From Streptomyces cinnabarinus (GTDB taxonomy: Bacteria; Actinomycetota; Actinomycetes; Streptomycetales; Streptomycetaceae), in the NCBI RefSeq assembly GCF_027270315.1, contig NZ_CP114413.1, positions 1,364,001 to 1,428,000 of the forward strand: DNA of 64,000 bases, written 5' to 3'. This document shows, one piece after another, positions 52,219 to 60,914 of the stretch. Below the pieces are notes generated by a model. That model was not told where the DNA came from and did no database searches. It worked only from the letters and a program-made list of their open reading frames with translations. The translations under genes were made by a program, and so were the position numbers. Every line of letters starts with the position of its first letter. The first letter of the stretch is position 1.

Positions 52219-52940
52219 GCCAGGGATCCCAGGTCGCGGGTGAGGTCGAGGCCGAGAAGCCGGTCGGCGTAGGCGTAGGTCTCGAAGCGGGCGCCGTCCA
52301 GGATGTCCGGTGCGGTCTCGACCCGGTCGAGCAGCCGCAGCACGCCGGGCACGTCCAGGTCGTCCTCCCAGGCGCCGCGCAGTTCCGTGCGGACGTCGTC
52401 GGGGATGGGCCGGGAGGGGTGCCGCGCCCAGTCGGCCACCGCGCGCCGCCAGCGGGCGAGGGTGTCGTGGGCCTCGGTCAGGGCGGCCGTGTCGAGCCGT
52501 ACCGGCCGGTCCCGGCGCGGGGTGAGCAGGGCCAGGCGCAGGGCGACCGGGTCGGCGCCGGTGAGCGGTGCCGGGGACTCGGCGTGCACGGGGGCGACGG
52601 CGACGCGGACGCCGTCCGGGGTGACGCCGCCCTCGGCCACGACATGGATGACCTGTTTCTCACCGAGCCCGTGGCCGACCTCCCGGCTGTCCTCCAGGGG
52701 CCGGACGCCGAGTGCGGCGGCGCCGGCCCTCAGCTCCGGCTGGTCCCGGTCGCCGTGGAGGACGGCCCAGACCGGGGTGCCGCCGAGTTCCAGGGCGCGC
52801 ACCAGGACATCGGTGATGAGGAGCACGCGCAGGGCGCCGGTGTCGAAGCCGGGCGCGTGGGCCTCGACACGGATCAGACCGCGCCGCGCGGGCGCGGCGT
52901 CGACGGGCACGCCCGTTCGGGCGTCGATGATGCGCAGCAC
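52215..52940 (-). CDS. Hypothetical protein, possible inactive CysRS/MshC-like paralogue
   Basis: I am not certain of this 241-residue protein. Its start MLRIIDARTG, the helix after FDTGALRVLLITDVLVRALELGGTPV and the C-terminal DDLDVPGVLRLLDRVE resemble, in order, pieces of cysteinyl-tRNA synthetase or MshC: the first strand, the helix after HIGH, and the DALR-type helical region. The HIGH and KMSKS motifs and the zinc cysteines are absent, so no aminoacylation is expected. It is coupled to the SixA phosphatase by an ATGA overlap. It may bind a nucleotide or a tRNA-like ligand, by inference only. Confidence 0.6.
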   Translation of the reverse strand: MLRIIDARTGVPVDAAPARRGLIRVEAHAPGFDTGALRVLLITDVLVRALELGGTPVWAVLHGDRDQPELRAGAAALGVRPLEDSREVGHGLGEKQVIHVVAEGGVTPDGVRVAVAPVHAESPAPLTGADPVALRLALLTPRRDRPVRLDTAALTEAHDTLARWRRAVADWARHPSRPIPDDVRTELRGAWEDDLDVPGVLRLLDRVETAPDILDGARFETYAYADRLLGLDLTRDLGSLA

Positions 52941-53130
52941 TCCCCGAGCCTAGGCGGGCGCGCGCCGGGGCGCAGCACACGGCACGGTTTCCGGACAGCG
53001 GAGCTCCGCCGGGCGCCCCGGGAAACCTGACCGTCAACTCCGCCGACCGCCACGCGGCGCGCGGGAATCTCCACGCCCCCTTGGCCGTTGTCCGGAGACC
53101 AGGCATGTCATGAGGTCGAGGAGGCCATCG

Positions 53131-53538
53131 GTGTACGGCGACGAAGCGACGATCCGCAAGATCCTCACCGAGTCCGGCGACACATGGGCCGTGGTCGGGC
53201 TGTCGTCGAACCAGCGGCGCGCGGCGTACGGCGTGGCCGCGGTGCTCCAGCGCTACGGCAAGCGCGTGGTGCCCGTCCACCCCAAGGCGGAGACGGTGCA
53301 CGGCGAGCAGGGGTACGCCTCCCTCGCGGACATCCCCTTCGAGGTGGACGTCGTCGATGTCTTCGTCAACAGCGAGCTGGCGGGTCCGGTGGCCGACGAG
53401 GCGGTGGCCAAGGGTGCCAAGGCGGTGTGGTTCCAGCTCGGTGTGATCGACGAGGCCGCCTACGACCGGACCCGCGCGGCGGGCCTGGAGATAGTGATGG
53501 ACCGCTGCCCGGCCATCGAGATACCGCTGCTGCGGTGA
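53131..53538 (+). CDS. CoA-binding (Rossmann) domain protein
   Basis: This 135-residue protein is a single CoA_binding domain like E. coli YccU: WAVVGLSSNQRRAAYGVAAVLQRYG forms the nucleotide loop, followed by VVPVHPKA, DVVDVFVN and a C-terminal MDRCPAIE motif. GTG at 53131 is preferred since GAGGAGG lies 5 nt upstream; an ATG 21 nt earlier also exists. It is divergent from the CysRS-like gene, with 190 bp of sequence between that shows no obvious motif. Its role is unknown. Confidence 0.88.
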   Translation: MYGDEATIRKILTESGDTWAVVGLSSNQRRAAYGVAAVLQRYGKRVVPVHPKAETVHGEQGYASLADIPFEVDVVDVFVNSELAGPVADEAVAKGAKAVWFQLGVIDEAAYDRTRAAGLEIVMDRCPAIEIPLLR

Positions 53539-53612
53539 CCCTCGCGCGGGGCACATAGGTCCATGCCGTAGACAGGGATCCGCACCCGCCGCGTGTCCAC
53601 GAGGAAGTTCTG

Positions 53613-54557
53613 ATGCCCGAGCCCCCGTCCCCGGCCCCGTGCTGCATGCCCGCGTCCGGGACCGGCCCGATCAGGGCGGAGCCGGTCGCCCTCACCGGCA
53701 GGCCCGCCGCCACCGACCGCATGGTCCTGCTCCCCGGCGGCGAGTTCCTCATGGGCACCGACGACAGCGAAGGCTTCCCCGACGACGGCGAGGGCCCGGT
53801 GCGGGCGGTACGGCTGGCCCCCTTCCGGATCGACACCTGCGCGGTGCGCAACGACGAGTTCGCCGCCTTCGTCGCCGACACCGGGCATGTCACCGACGCC
53901 GAGCGCCTGGACTGGTCGTACGTCTTCGCCGGTTTCCTGCCCGCCGCGCTGCGCCGCGGCGCCCGGCGGCCCGAGCGGACGCCCTGGTGGTGCGCGGTCG
54001 CGGGGGCGGCCTGGGACCGGCCGGAGGGACCGGGCAGCGATCTCGCGGGGCGCGGGGACCATCCCGTGGTCCATGTGTCCTGGTACGACGCGGCCGCCTA
54101 CGCGGCCTGGGCCGGCAAGCGGCTGCCCACCGAGGCCGAGTGGGAGTACGCGGCCCGTGGCGGCCTGGAGCAGCGGCGCTATCCCTGGGGCGACGAACTC
54201 GACCCCGACGGCGAACACCGCTGCAACATCTGGCGGGGCACCTTCCCCACCAAGAACACCGCCGCCGACGGCTATCGCGGCACCGCGCCCGTGCACGCCT
54301 TCGAGCCCAACGGCTTCGGCCTGTACAACACTTCGGGCAATGTGTGGGAGTGGTGCGGGGACTGGTGGTCCACGAAGCGCGGCGCAGCGGTGAACCCCAC
54401 CGGCCCGGCCGAGGGCTCCGCCAAGGTGATCCGCGGCGGCTCCCACATGTGCCACGCGTCCTACTGCAACCGCTACCGCGTGGCGGCCCGCAGCGCCAAC
54501 TCCCCGGACAGCTCCAGCGGCCACACCGGGTTCCGGTGCGCGCTGGACGTCTCATAA
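53613..54557 (+). CDS. Formylglycine-generating enzyme (sulfatase maturation)
   Basis: This 314-residue enzyme oxidises the cysteine of CxPxR-type sulfatase motifs to formylglycine. Both copper-binding active-site cysteines, Cys280 and Cys285, are present in GGSHMCHASYCNRYR, followed by the typical ARSANSPDSSSGHTGFRCA end. The HPVVHVSWYDAAAYAAWAGKRLPTEAEWEYAARGG and GNVWEWCGDWW motifs mark the fold. The length equals that of the S. coelicolor enzyme. No sulfatase lies in the window. pobA follows after 7 nt. GAGGAAG lies before the ATG. Confidence 0.93.
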   Translation: MPEPPSPAPCCMPASGTGPIRAEPVALTGRPAATDRMVLLPGGEFLMGTDDSEGFPDDGEGPVRAVRLAPFRIDTCAVRNDEFAAFVADTGHVTDAERLDWSYVFAGFLPAALRRGARRPERTPWWCAVAGAAWDRPEGPGSDLAGRGDHPVVHVSWYDAAAYAAWAGKRLPTEAEWEYAARGGLEQRRYPWGDELDPDGEHRCNIWRGTFPTKNTAADGYRGTAPVHAFEPNGFGLYNTSGNVWEWCGDWWSTKRGAAVNPTGPAEGSAKVIRGGSHMCHASYCNRYRVAARSANSPDSSSGHTGFRCALDVS

Positions 54558-54564
54558 TGCTCGG

Positions 54565-55788
54565 GTGACTTCCACCTCCCCCCACCCCAACTCCGGTTCC
54601 GCACAACGGTTCCCGGTCGTCATCGTCGGCGCCGGACCGGCCGGGCTCACCCTCGGCAACATCCTGCGCGCCGCGTCCGTGGACTGTCTGGTCCTGGAGA
54701 CCGAGAGCCGTGAGTTCATCGAACAGCGGCCCCGGGCCGGGGTGCTGGAGGAGTGGGCCGTACGCGGGCTGGAACGGCGGGGTCTCGCGGACAATCTGCT
54801 GGCGCGCGGCCAGGTGCACAACGAGTGCGAGTTCCGCTTCGCCGGGGAGCGCTACCGGTTTGAGTACACCGAGCTGACGGGGCATCACCACTTCGTCTAT
54901 CCGCAGCCGTTGCTGGTGACGGACCTGGTGCGGGAGTACGCGGACGTCCGGGGCGGCGAGATCCGCTTCGGGGTGCGGGACGTCGCACTGCACGACCTGG
55001 ACTCCGACCGGCCCTCGGTCTCGTACACCGACCCCGAGTCGGGTCAACGGCACGTCGTGCGCTGTGACTTCGTCGCGGGCTGTGACGGGGCGCGCGGGGT
55101 GTCCCGGGCCGCGCTGCCGCCGGGGCGCGCCCATGTCTCCCGCTACGACTACGGCATCGGCTGGCTGGCGCTGCTCGCCGAGGCGCCGCCGTCCAACGAC
55201 TGCGTGGTGTTCGGCATGCACCCGCGCGGCTTCGCCGGGCACATGGCGCGCAGCCCCGAGGTGACCCGGTACTACCTGGAGTGCCCGCCGGGCGACGACC
55301 CGGCGAACTGGTCCCACGAACGGGTCTGGACGGAGCTCCAGGAACGGCTCGGGGCGGCCGGGGCGCCCCGGCTGACCGAGGGGCGGCTGATCGAGAAGCG
55401 CGTCCTGGACATGCACAGTTACGTGGTGGAGCCCATGGGGTTCGGGCGGCTCTTCCTGGCCGGGGACGCCGCCCATCTCACCGCGCCGATCGCGGCCAAG
55501 GGCATGAACCTCGCCCTGCACGACGCCTTCCTGCTGGGCGACGCGCTGGTCGCGTTCCTCACCAAGGGCGACTCGGCCGGCCTGGACGGCTATTCGCGGG
55601 CGTGTCTCGGCCGGGTCTGGGACTACCAGGAGTTCTCGCAGTGGCTGTCGGAGGTGTACCACGGCACCTCCTCGGGCGACCCGCACCGCGCGGGCACCAC
55701 CCTGGCCCGGCTGCGCCGCCTGTTCGGCTCCCCGTCGGCGGCCCTGGCCTTCGCGGAGCAGTACCTCGGCAAGAGCGCCGACTACTGA
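54565..55788 (+). CDS. pobA: 4-hydroxybenzoate 3-monooxygenase
   Basis: This 407-residue FAD monooxygenase hydroxylates 4-hydroxybenzoate to protocatechuate. Motifs are GxGxxG as VVIVGAGPAGLTLG, the ESREFIEQRPRAGVLEEW substrate region, the DG motif VAGCDGARGVSR and the GD motif RLFLAGDAAHLTAPIAAKGMNLALHD. Its length is near the family norm of 394. It starts with GTG 7 nt after the formylglycine enzyme. Downstream protocatechuate genes are not in the window. Confidence 0.92.
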   Translation: MTSTSPHPNSGSAQRFPVVIVGAGPAGLTLGNILRAASVDCLVLETESREFIEQRPRAGVLEEWAVRGLERRGLADNLLARGQVHNECEFRFAGERYRFEYTELTGHHHFVYPQPLLVTDLVREYADVRGGEIRFGVRDVALHDLDSDRPSVSYTDPESGQRHVVRCDFVAGCDGARGVSRAALPPGRAHVSRYDYGIGWLALLAEAPPSNDCVVFGMHPRGFAGHMARSPEVTRYYLECPPGDDPANWSHERVWTELQERLGAAGAPRLTEGRLIEKRVLDMHSYVVEPMGFGRLFLAGDAAHLTAPIAAKGMNLALHDAFLLGDALVAFLTKGDSAGLDGYSRACLGRVWDYQEFSQWLSEVYHGTSSGDPHRAGTTLARLRRLFGSPSAALAFAEQYLGKSADY

Positions 55789-55800
55789 GCCGTACCGACG

Positions 55801-56160
55801 TCACTCGTGCACGGGCCGGTCGCTGAGCCGGTGGTCCGCCACGCTCAGCGCCTCGTCCACCAGCCGCCGCAGATGACCGTCGCCCAGGGAGTAGATCACC
55901 CGGCGGCCCTCCTTGCGGGTGTTCACCAGACCGGCGAGACGCAGCCGCGCCAGATGCTGGCTGACGGCGGGCCGGGCCGCCCCGCACGCCTCGGTGAGGG
56001 TGCTGACATCGGCCTCTCCCCCGGCCAGCGCGTGCAGCAGGGTGAGCCGGGTGCGGTCGCCGAGGAGGGCGAGCAGCTCGGCGGCGAGGGCGAACTGTTC
56101 CTCGCCGGGGGTGCGCGGGTGCGCATCGTGCGCAGGTGACAGGTGCATGCGTGCGCTCAT
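55801..56160 (-). CDS. ArsR/SmtB family metal-responsive repressor
   Basis: This 119-residue winged helix protein has ALLGDRTRLTLLHALAGGEADVSTLTEACGAARPAVSQHLARLRLAGLV and a following wing KEGRRVIYSL. Histidines at both ends (MHLSPAHDAHP and VADHRLSDRPVHE) are possible metal ligands. It is divergent from a CDF metal exporter by 59 bp, so it probably represses it and releases DNA on metal binding. Zinc, cobalt or nickel are likely metals, by analogy. The ATG at 56160 is preferred; a longer frame starts at 56205. Confidence 0.88.
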   Translation of the reverse strand: MSARMHLSPAHDAHPRTPGEEQFALAAELLALLGDRTRLTLLHALAGGEADVSTLTEACGAARPAVSQHLARLRLAGLVNTRKEGRRVIYSLGDGHLRRLVDEALSVADHRLSDRPVHE

Positions 56161-56166
56161 ACGCAC
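56151..56166. promoter_or_regulatory. Candidate ArsR operator
   Basis: GTGCG-CTCATA-CGCAC is a 5-bp inverted repeat over the ArsR start codon, within the 59-bp region shared with the CDF gene. ArsR-family operators are often such imperfect dyads. Confidence 0.35.
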
Positions 56167-56219
56167 ATAATGGCGTCGTGGACGGGGTAAGTCCACCTCC
56201 GCCACCGGAAGGGGGACCC

Positions 56220-57260
56220 GTGAGCCACCCGCACCATCACCATCACCACGACCACCCGCACCACGATCACCCGCACCCTCGCCGTCACCGCATCGCCCAC
56301 CTCCTCAAGCCGCACTCCCACGACACCGCCGACAAGCTCGACTCCGCCCTGGAGTCCTCGGCCCGCGGGATGCGCGCGCTGTGGATCTCCCTGGCGGTGC
56401 TCGGCGCGACCGCGCTCGTGCAGGCGGTCGTCGTGGCCCTGTCCGGATCGGTGGCCCTGCTGGGCGACACCGCGCACAACACCGCGGACGCGCTGACCGC
56501 CGTCCCCCTCGGCATCGCCTTCGTCCTCGGCCGCCGGGCGGCCACCCGGCGCTTCACCTACGGCTACGGCCGCGCCGAGGATCTGGCGGGTCTGGTGATC
56601 GTGCTGACCATCGCGGCCTCGGCGCTGTTCGCCGGATGGACGGCGGTGGACCGCCTTCTCGACCCGCGCCCCGTGACCCACCTGCCCGCCGTGGCGGCGG
56701 CCGCGCTGGTGGGCTTCGCGGGCAACGAGTGGGTGGCCCGGTACCGGATCCGGGTCGGCCGGTCGATCGGCTCGGCCGCGCTGGTCGCCGACGGACTGCA
56801 CGCCCGTACCGACGGATTCACCTCGCTGGCGGTGCTGCTGGGCGCGGGCGGGGCGGCGATCGGCTGGCAACTCGCGGACCCGATCGTGGGGTTGGCGATC
56901 ACCGCGGCGATCCTGCTGGTGCTGCGGGACGCGGCGCGGGAGGTGTTCCGGCGGGTGCTGGACGCCGTGGACCCGGCCCTGGTGGACCGGGCCGAGCAGG
57001 CCCTGCGGGAGGTCCCCGGGGTGCGCGGGGTGGGTGAGCTGCGGCTGCGCTGGATCGGGCACCGGCTGCGGGCCGAGGTCGCGGTGGTGGTGGACGGCGA
57101 GGCGACGGTACGGCAGGCCCACGCCATCGCCGTGGACGCCGAACACGCCCTGCTGCACGCCGTCCCCCGGCTCACCGCGGCCCTGGTCCACGCGGATCCG
57201 GCCCCCGTGCCCGGCGAGGCGGATCCCCACCAGACCCTGGCCCATCACACCGGGGTCTAG
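56220..57260 (+). CDS. CDF family cation efflux protein with His-rich N-terminus
   Basis: This 346-residue transporter has about six membrane spans between residues 65 and 240 and a C-terminal cytosolic metal-binding domain. Its CDF motifs are GDTAHNTADALTAVPL and DGLHARTDGFTSLAVLL; each supplies metal-site residues, with H/D patterns typical of Zn2+/Cd2+ exporters. The first 25 residues contain about twelve histidines, a likely metal buffer. GGGGGA lies 3 nt before the GTG. The divergent ArsR gene is the probable regulator. It overlaps the convergent YbaK gene by 4 nt. Confidence 0.9.
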   Translation: MSHPHHHHHHDHPHHDHPHPRRHRIAHLLKPHSHDTADKLDSALESSARGMRALWISLAVLGATALVQAVVVALSGSVALLGDTAHNTADALTAVPLGIAFVLGRRAATRRFTYGYGRAEDLAGLVIVLTIAASALFAGWTAVDRLLDPRPVTHLPAVAAAALVGFAGNEWVARYRIRVGRSIGSAALVADGLHARTDGFTSLAVLLGAGGAAIGWQLADPIVGLAITAAILLVLRDAAREVFRRVLDAVDPALVDRAEQALREVPGVRGVGELRLRWIGHRLRAEVAVVVDGEATVRQAHAIAVDAEHALLHAVPRLTAALVHADPAPVPGEADPHQTLAHHTGV

Positions 57261-57814
57261 GCGACCCCGAGCCCCTCCAGCACCACGGCCCCGGGCAGCT
57301 CGGCGAACGCCTTTCCCGGTACCAGCAGCTTGCCGCGCCGGCGGCCGCTGCCGACAAGGACATACGGCAGGTCGACGACCGCGGAGTCCACCAGGATGGG
57401 CCAGCCGTCGGGCAGTCCGATCGGGGTGATGCCGCCGTACTCCATGCCGGTCTCGCCGGTCGCGGTGTCCATGGCGGCGAACGACGCCTTGCGGGCGCCG
57501 AGTTGGCGGCGGACCGCGCCGTTGACGTCGACGCGGGTGGTGGAGAGCGCGATACAGGCGGCGAGCGTGGTCTCGCCGCCGCGCTTGCCCGCCACCACCA
57601 CGCAGTTCGCGGACTGTTCGAGCAGTTCCCGGCCGTAGTGCTCGACGAAGACGGCGGTGTCGGCCCACTGCGGGTCGGTCTCGACGTAGATGATCTGGTC
57701 GGCGGGAACGCTGCCGCTCCAGCGGCGTACCGCCTCGGCGACCGGGGCGGTCAGCTCGTCGAGGCAGTCGGGGGCGGGAGCGGCCTGGCCGAAGTGTCCG
57801 ATGGGTGCGCGCAT
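57257..57814 (-). CDS. YbaK/EbsC family aminoacyl-tRNA deacylase-like protein
   Basis: This 185-residue protein has a YbaK/ProX-type editing domain. The conserved lysine is in VVVAGKRGGETTLAACI, and the substrate pocket includes MEYGGITPIGLPDGWPILVD. The family hydrolyses mischarged tRNAs such as Cys-tRNA(Pro). Its length matches small free-standing editing proteins. No tRNA synthetase gene is adjacent. Confidence 0.88.
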   Translation of the reverse strand: MRAPIGHFGQAAPAPDCLDELTAPVAEAVRRWSGSVPADQIIYVETDPQWADTAVFVEHYGRELLEQSANCVVVAGKRGGETTLAACIALSTTRVDVNGAVRRQLGARKASFAAMDTATGETGMEYGGITPIGLPDGWPILVDSAVVDLPYVLVGSGRRRGKLLVPGKAFAELPGAVVLEGLGVA

Positions 57815-57844
57815 GGCCGCACGGTAGCAACCGCGGCCGTGCGC

Positions 57845-58417
57845 TCAGCGCACGGGCGGCACGGAGACGACCAGCACCAACTCGACAGGGACGGCAGCGT
57901 CGTTGCCGTAGCGGTGGGCCGCGCTCGCCTCGAAGTAGGCGCTCGCGCCCGCCGGGACGCGGTGTTCCACACCGTCGACGGTCAGCAGCAGTTCACCGGC
58001 CGTGACATGGATCAGCTCGACGGTGCCGACGGGGTGCGGGTCGGAGGCGCTGCTCTCGCCCGGCATCAGCCGCCAGTTCCACATCTCCAGCGGACCCGGG
58101 GCCTCGGTGCCGACGAGGAGCCGGCTGTAGCTGCCGGAGTCGGTGTGCCACATCCGCACGACCTGATCGGCCGGGACCACGCGCACCTTCGGCCCCTGCT
58201 CGTAGTCGAGGAGGGTGGGGATGCTGACGCCGAGGGCGTCGCCGATCTTCACGACCGTGCCGAGGCTGGGGTTGGTGCGGGCCTGTTCGATCTGGATGAG
58301 CATGCCGCGGCTGACCCCGGCGCGGGCGGCGAGCGTGTCCAGCGTGAAGCCGCGCTCGGTGCGCCAGCGCTTGACGTTGCGGGCCAGGGACTGGGTCAGC
58401 AGGTCTAGGTCCGACAC
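57845..58417 (-). CDS. XRE-cupin transcriptional regulator
   Basis: This 190-residue protein has an XRE helix-turn-helix at residues 10-65 (NVKRWRTERGFTLDTLAARAGVSRGMLIQIEQARTNPSL) and a cupin_2 domain at 100-185 with TVELIHVTAGELLLTVDGVEH. Such regulators often sense amines or other small ligands and control a transporter next door. It is divergent from an EamA exporter, the likely target. No Shine-Dalgarno is obvious before the ATG. Confidence 0.9.
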   Translation of the reverse strand: MSDLDLLTQSLARNVKRWRTERGFTLDTLAARAGVSRGMLIQIEQARTNPSLGTVVKIGDALGVSIPTLLDYEQGPKVRVVPADQVVRMWHTDSGSYSRLLVGTEAPGPLEMWNWRLMPGESSASDPHPVGTVELIHVTAGELLLTVDGVEHRVPAGASAYFEASAAHRYGNDAAVPVELVLVVSVPPVR

Positions 58418-58483
58418 GATTCATCCCGTTCCGGAGTCCAATATTCTGGATGCAAGAGTTCAACAATCCGCACTACGGTGTGA

Positions 58484-58499
58484 TGCACATGATCGTGCA
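58484..58499. promoter_or_regulatory. Candidate operator between XRE-cupin and EamA genes
   Basis: TGCAC-ATGATC-GTGCA is a perfect 5-bp inverted repeat in the 106-bp divergent gap, about 25 nt before the EamA start. It suits a dimeric XRE-type repressor. Confidence 0.4.
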
Positions 58500-58523
58500 C
58501 CGAACTGTACTGCGAGGGCGTCC

Positions 58524-59381
58524 GTGACAGCACTCTTCGCCCTGGCCACCAGCCTGCTCTGGGGCCTGGCCGACTTCGGCGGCGGACTGCTCACCCGGCG
58601 CACCCCCGCGCTCACGGTGGTGGTCGCCTCGCAGTCGATCGCGGTCGTCGTCCTCGGTGCCGTCGTCCTGGCCACCGGCGGCTGGAGCGAGGCCGGACCC
58701 CGGCTGTGGTTCGCGGTGGCCGCGGGCCTGATCGGCCCGATGGCGATCCTCTGCTTCTATGAAGCGCTCGCCCGCGGGCCCATGGGTGTCGTCTCCCCGC
58801 TCACCACGCTCAGCGTGGCCGTCCCCGTCTCCGTGGGGCTGCTCCTCGGTGAGCGTCCCGGCCTGGTCCAGGTCGCGGGCATCGCGGTCGCCGTCACGGG
58901 CGTGGTCCTCGCGGGCGGGCCGCAGCGCGGGGGCGGCTCGGTGGAGCGGCGGACCATCGTGCTGACGCTGGGCGGCGCCTTCGGCTTCGGCGCGTGCGTC
59001 GCGCTGATCAGCGAGGCGTCCACCACGGTGACCGGCCTCTTCCTTGCCCTGTTCGTGCAGCGCCTGACCAATGTCGTGGTCGGCGGCACGGCCCTGTTCG
59101 TCTCGGTGCGGCGCGGTTCCGTCGCGCTGCCGGAGGGCGGTTTCCCCTGGGGCGCGCTGCCCGCCCTCGCCTTCGTGGGCCTGGCCGACGTCGCCGCGAA
59201 CGGCACCTACTCCGTCGCCGCCCAGCACGGCCCGGTGACCGTGGCCGCCGTACTGGCCTCGCTCTACCCGGTGGTGACGGCCCTGGCCGCGCGCCTCGTC
59301 CTGAACGAACGGCTGCGCGGAGTCCAGGCGGCGGGCGCGAGCCTGGCCCTGGCCGGGACGTTGCTGCTGGCCACCGGCTGA
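58524..59381 (+). CDS. EamA/DMT family transporter
   Basis: This 285-residue protein has ten predicted membrane spans in two EamA repeats, beginning ALFALATSLLWGLADFGGGLL and ending in a hydrophobic LAGTLLLATG. The length matches the family. It starts with GTG at 58524, shortly after GAGGGCG. It is divergent from an XRE-cupin regulator, which suggests inducible export of an unknown metabolite. Confidence 0.88.
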   Translation: MTALFALATSLLWGLADFGGGLLTRRTPALTVVVASQSIAVVVLGAVVLATGGWSEAGPRLWFAVAAGLIGPMAILCFYEALARGPMGVVSPLTTLSVAVPVSVGLLLGERPGLVQVAGIAVAVTGVVLAGGPQRGGGSVERRTIVLTLGGAFGFGACVALISEASTTVTGLFLALFVQRLTNVVVGGTALFVSVRRGSVALPEGGFPWGALPALAFVGLADVAANGTYSVAAQHGPVTVAAVLASLYPVVTALAARLVLNERLRGVQAAGASLALAGTLLLATG

Positions 59382-59394
59382 CCAGACCCCCGGC

Positions 59395-60159
59395 TCAGGC
59401 CTCGGCGTCCAGTTGCGCCAGCCGCGCCACCGACTCCTCGTCCAGCTCCGCCAGTGCCGCGAGCTGCTCCGAGGTCACCCCGTCCGGTATCGGCACCGGC
59501 GCGGGCGTCCTGAGCGGCGGCTGCCAGCCCTCGGCGGGCGTCCAGCGCCGTACGACCCGGGCGGGCGCCCCCGCCACGACGGCGTGGTCCGGCACCACGC
59601 CCCGGACCACCGCACCGGCCGCGACCACCACGTTCCGGCCGATCCGCGCGCCCGGCAGGATCACCGCGCCGGTGCCGATCCAGCACCCCGGGCCGATCGC
59701 CACCGGCTCCATCCGCGGCCACTGCTTGCCGATGGGCTCGTGCGGATCGTCGTAGGAGTGGTTCGTGGAGGTGACGTAGACGTACGGGCCGAAGTAGCAG
59801 TCGCTGCCGATGGTGACCGTGGTGTCGGCGATGACATGGCTGCCGCGGCCGAGGACCACGCCGTCGCCGATGCTCAGGATCGGGTCGGGGCCGAGGTCGA
59901 GGTCGGGCATCAGGCCCGCGGTCAGGGTGACCTGCTCGCCGACGATGCAGTGCGAGCCCAGATGGATCCAGGGCTCGCCGAAGACCGTGCCGAGCGGGAA
60001 GGCCAGGCGGGTGGCTTCGCCGATCGAGCCGAAGTCGAAGCGGCCCGGGCGTTCGGCGGTCACCGAACCGGTGCGCTGCACCCAGGCCCAGCCCGCGTGG
60101 ACGGCGCGCTGCGCCACTCGGTGACGCCAGGATGAGAACGTGTTCTTGCTCTTCGGCAC
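59395..60159 (-). CDS. Left-handed beta-helix acyltransferase
   Basis: This 254-residue protein has a hexapeptide-repeat left-handed beta-helix from about residue 70 to 195 (IGPGCWIGTGAVILPGARIGRNVVVAAGAVV). An NHSYDDPHEPIG loop with the catalytic-type histidine marks the maltose/galactoside O-acetyltransferase group. The C-terminal 50 residues are polar and helical. The start is uncertain: GTG at 60159 follows a TACCGT hexamer by 6 nt and lacks a Shine-Dalgarno; an upstream ATG at 60228 is less likely. The acceptor is unknown. Confidence 0.83.
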   Translation of the reverse strand: MPKSKNTFSSWRHRVAQRAVHAGWAWVQRTGSVTAERPGRFDFGSIGEATRLAFPLGTVFGEPWIHLGSHCIVGEQVTLTAGLMPDLDLGPDPILSIGDGVVLGRGSHVIADTTVTIGSDCYFGPYVYVTSTNHSYDDPHEPIGKQWPRMEPVAIGPGCWIGTGAVILPGARIGRNVVVAAGAVVRGVVPDHAVVAGAPARVVRRWTPAEGWQPPLRTPAPVPIPDGVTSEQLAALAELDEESVARLAQLDAEA

Positions 60160-60275
60160 GGAGTCACGGTACTGAGCGTGCGGCGCCCTGATGGCGTCGT
60201 GGGGTTGTGATCTTCGCCCCACGCTCACCCGTGACGGGTGAGGAAACGGCGCCGGAGCCGTGATGCGGTGGTGGG

Positions 60276-60914
60276 ATGAGCTGGCACGGCATCGTGAACC
60301 CGTTCCACGTCGCCGGACGCGTGGTGGGCCTCACGCTGGGCACCGCCGAGTTCGTCACGGACCGGGTGATCCGCACGGTGACGGCCGCCGTCCTCGACCG
60401 CCTCGACCTGGACGACGTCGCCGAGCGGATCGACGTGAACCGGGTCGCCGACCGCATCGACGTGATGCGCGTCGTCGATCGTGTCGACGTCGACCTGATC
60501 GCCGACCGGCTGGATGTGGACCGGGTGGCGGCCAGGGTGGACGTGGGCCGGGTGACGGACCGGGTCGATGTGAACCGGCTGGCCGAGCGGGTGGACGCCG
60601 AACAGATCGTGGCGCGGGTCGACATCGACGGGATCGTGGCCCGCGTCGACATCGACCGGATCGCCGCCCGCCTCGACCTCGACGCCGTGATCGACCGGGT
60701 CGACCTGGTAGCCCTCGCCCGAGCCGTGCTGGAGGAGATCGATGTGGGCCGGATCGTGAAGGAGACGAGCGGCGGTCTTGCCGAGGAGACGGTCGACGCG
60801 CTCCGGCTCCAGAGCGTGCGGGCCGACCGGATGGTGAACCGGGTGGCCGACCGTCTGCTGCACCGCCCCGGCGCGGCACCGGAGCGAGCCACCGGGCCCG
60901 GGCCGGCGCCATGA
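60276..60914 (+). CDS. Hypothetical protein with tandem nine-residue repeats
   Basis: I do not recognise this 212-residue protein. Residues 1-42 form a partly hydrophobic leader. From residue 43 to 141 there are eleven in-phase nine-residue units of the pattern [ILV]-D-[ILV]-x-x-[ILV]-[AV]-x-R (for example IDVNRVADR, VDVGRVTDR, VDIDRIAAR), then one degraded unit. The end is charged and proline-rich. The regular hydrophobic positions could form a solenoid or coiled stack. The stop overlaps the start of an RDD membrane protein (ATGA), so the two are co-translated and probably work together. No catalytic motif is visible. Confidence 0.75.
   Translation: MSWHGIVNPFHVAGRVVGLTLGTAEFVTDRVIRTVTAAVLDRLDLDDVAERIDVNRVADRIDVMRVVDRVDVDLIADRLDVDRVAARVDVGRVTDRVDVNRLAERVDAEQIVARVDIDGIVARVDIDRIAARLDLDAVIDRVDLVALARAVLEEIDVGRIVKETSGGLAEETVDALRLQSVRADRMVNRVADRLLHRPGAAPERATGPGPAP
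60402..60698 (+). repeat. Eleven tandem 27-nt coding repeats
   Basis: Eleven in-frame 27-nt units encode the nine-residue repeat. Nucleotide identity between units is imperfect, while the D and R positions are nearly invariant, so the repeat looks old and kept by selection rather than newly duplicated. Confidence 0.8.

Noticed and set aside
60402..60698. Recent tandem DNA duplication or CRISPR-like repeat array
   Set aside because: Units differ at many synonymous and variable positions while the protein pattern is kept, so this is an old coding repeat.
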